A stretch of 7,282 nt of DNA from CAZKUN01 sp964555935 (lineage in GTDB: Bacteria; Armatimonadota; Zipacnadia; Zipacnadales; VGFC01). The notes beneath the pieces are model-generated. The model did not search any database and was not told where the DNA came from. It saw only the letters and a program-made list of their open reading frames with translations. Below are positions 6,595-7,282 of this stretch, piece by piece (position 1 is the first letter of the stretch; the number at the start of each line of letters is the position of its first letter). The translations under genes and the position numbers were made by a program. Location of the stretch: the NCBI GenBank assembly GCA_964555935.1, contig CAZKUN010000360.1, positions 1 through 7,282 of the forward strand, read 5' to 3'.

Positions 6595-7244
6595 GTTGTA
6601 ACTGCCGGGCTCGCCTTGCGTCTGCGCCCCACGTGTGGGAAGACCATCATCTGGAATATGTGAGAGTCCAGGACGAAGCGCTGCCCCATCACCTTGAACT
6701 GCGGGTAGCCGGGCTGGGTGGGGTCTTTCCCGATCGAGGGTATCTTGATCCCTGGCGGACGCATCGCCAGTACCTTCTCGGCAAGCGTCTCGAGATCGGT
6801 ATCAGGGAGCAGCTTGGCCGTGTCCAGCGGATAGCCATAGACCTCGGACACGGCCGTCCCATAGTCTCCGGGAGTATTGTCGTCCGCGAACCCTACCATG
6901 AAGGCTGTCGGCTCATAGACGTCGCGCCAGACGTCGACCAGGGACTCGTCGCCGACGCTCCCGCTCAGCACATCCAGCGCCATGAGCACTGCTTGTCGGG
7001 CCAGGCGCGGCTCGAACTCGTCCGCCTGGTTGCGCAGAGCGATCGGCACGAGCCCAAACCACATCATCGCCTTGAAGTAGCGTTTGAGCTTATCGCTCCG
7101 AGTGTAGTGCCCGCGGGGGATGAACTGCGAGTAGTCGACCTGGAGCTTCACGGTCGGCGAGGCGTCGTACCCTCCGTGGGCCTCGATCAGCGCGAGTTCC
7201 TGCTGCGCTAGCTGCCTTGCTTCATCCGGCGGTGGCCTTACCCC
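6564..7244 (-). pseudogene. DUF3160 protein, middle part of the same broken gene
   Basis: This frame encodes the middle of the DUF3160 protein: QELALIEAHGGY, DYSQFIPRGHYTRSDKLKRY, FKAMMWFGLVPIAL, an Arg/Ala-rich helix region, MRPPGIKIPS and GQRFVLDSHIFQMMVFPHVG. After that Gly (about 6627) the frame runs off into non-family residues (RRRKASPAV...) until it stops at 6564, so the real product shifts to the frame of the 5578-6594 entry. The GTG at 7151 is an internal Val (PTVKLQV): the family match continues upstream through EARQLAQQELALIEAH to an in-frame TAG at 7245-7247, with no ATG, GTG or TTG between. The N-terminus (signal peptide and first domain) lies beyond the right edge. Two breaks, each at a homopolymer, mean this copy is a pseudogene or a locally error-prone assembly. 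Confidence 0.65.
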
Positions 7245-7282
7245 CTAAAGCGAGTCCAGGTTCAGTGTTAGTATCTGGGTGT
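7245..7282 (-). pseudogene. Upstream remainder of the DUF3160 gene at the right edge
   Basis: On the minus strand a TAG (7247-7245) interrupts the DUF3160 frame, and its G begins a run of five G (7245-7241). Removing one G from that run would bypass the stop and join the frame read from the edge as PGLALGVRPPPDEARQ. Reading without a change gives TQILTLNLDSL then stop. The stretch is too short to prove which upstream frame is the coding one. Confidence 0.3.

Noticed and set aside
6477..7211. 244-codon plus-strand ORF across the DUF3160 region
   Set aside because: The minus strand carries unmistakable DUF3160 motifs across the same bases; this frame has none.

Overview
This GC-rich window is packed with genes and looks like the chromosome of an uncultured, polysaccharide-degrading bacterium. 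The mix of a GHL6/GH42-like putative glycosidase, two GH117-type propeller enzymes, a CapA-family protein and a DUF3160 protein is the sort seen in Armatimonadota, Planctomycetota/Lentisphaerota and related lineages. That placement is inference from gene content; there is no rRNA or other marker gene here.

Left half, plus strand (2-4501): a compact sugar-enzyme operon. A fragment of an unidentified gene enters from the left edge and appears to stop at 322. It is followed by a 601-aa TIM-barrel putative glycoside hydrolase (336-2141). Two tandem, diverged GH117-like five-bladed beta-propeller enzymes come next (2138-3340 and 3365-4501). Each start has a Shine-Dalgarno sequence; the first and second enzyme genes overlap by ATGA and the second and third are 24 nt apart, so they are probably co-transcribed and partly translationally coupled. 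None of the three has a convincing signal peptide, so they probably act in the cytoplasm on oligosaccharides that have already been imported. The classical GH117 activity removes 3,6-anhydro-L-galactose from red-algal (agar) oligosaccharides. Nothing else here (agarase, sulfatase, transporter) ties the cluster to agar, so the substrate is open.

Right half, minus strand (7282-4597): a second transcription unit converges on the first. A DUF3160 gene enters from the right edge and reads leftwards, but it is broken. There is a frameshift at a C4 run (6627-6630), and an in-frame TAG (7245-7247) lies beside a C5 run. Its TAG stop is followed directly, in the same frame and with no gap, by the TTG start of a CapA-family (PGA_cap) putative lipoprotein (5577-4597). 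Both products are probably exported, and this unit has no obvious functional link to the glycosidase operon.

The 95-nt gap between the converging units (4502-4596) has no recognisable intrinsic terminator, but it holds the start of a 51-codon ORF (4514-4669) that may be a gene remnant. I saw no RNA genes, CRISPR array, insertion sequence or attachment site.
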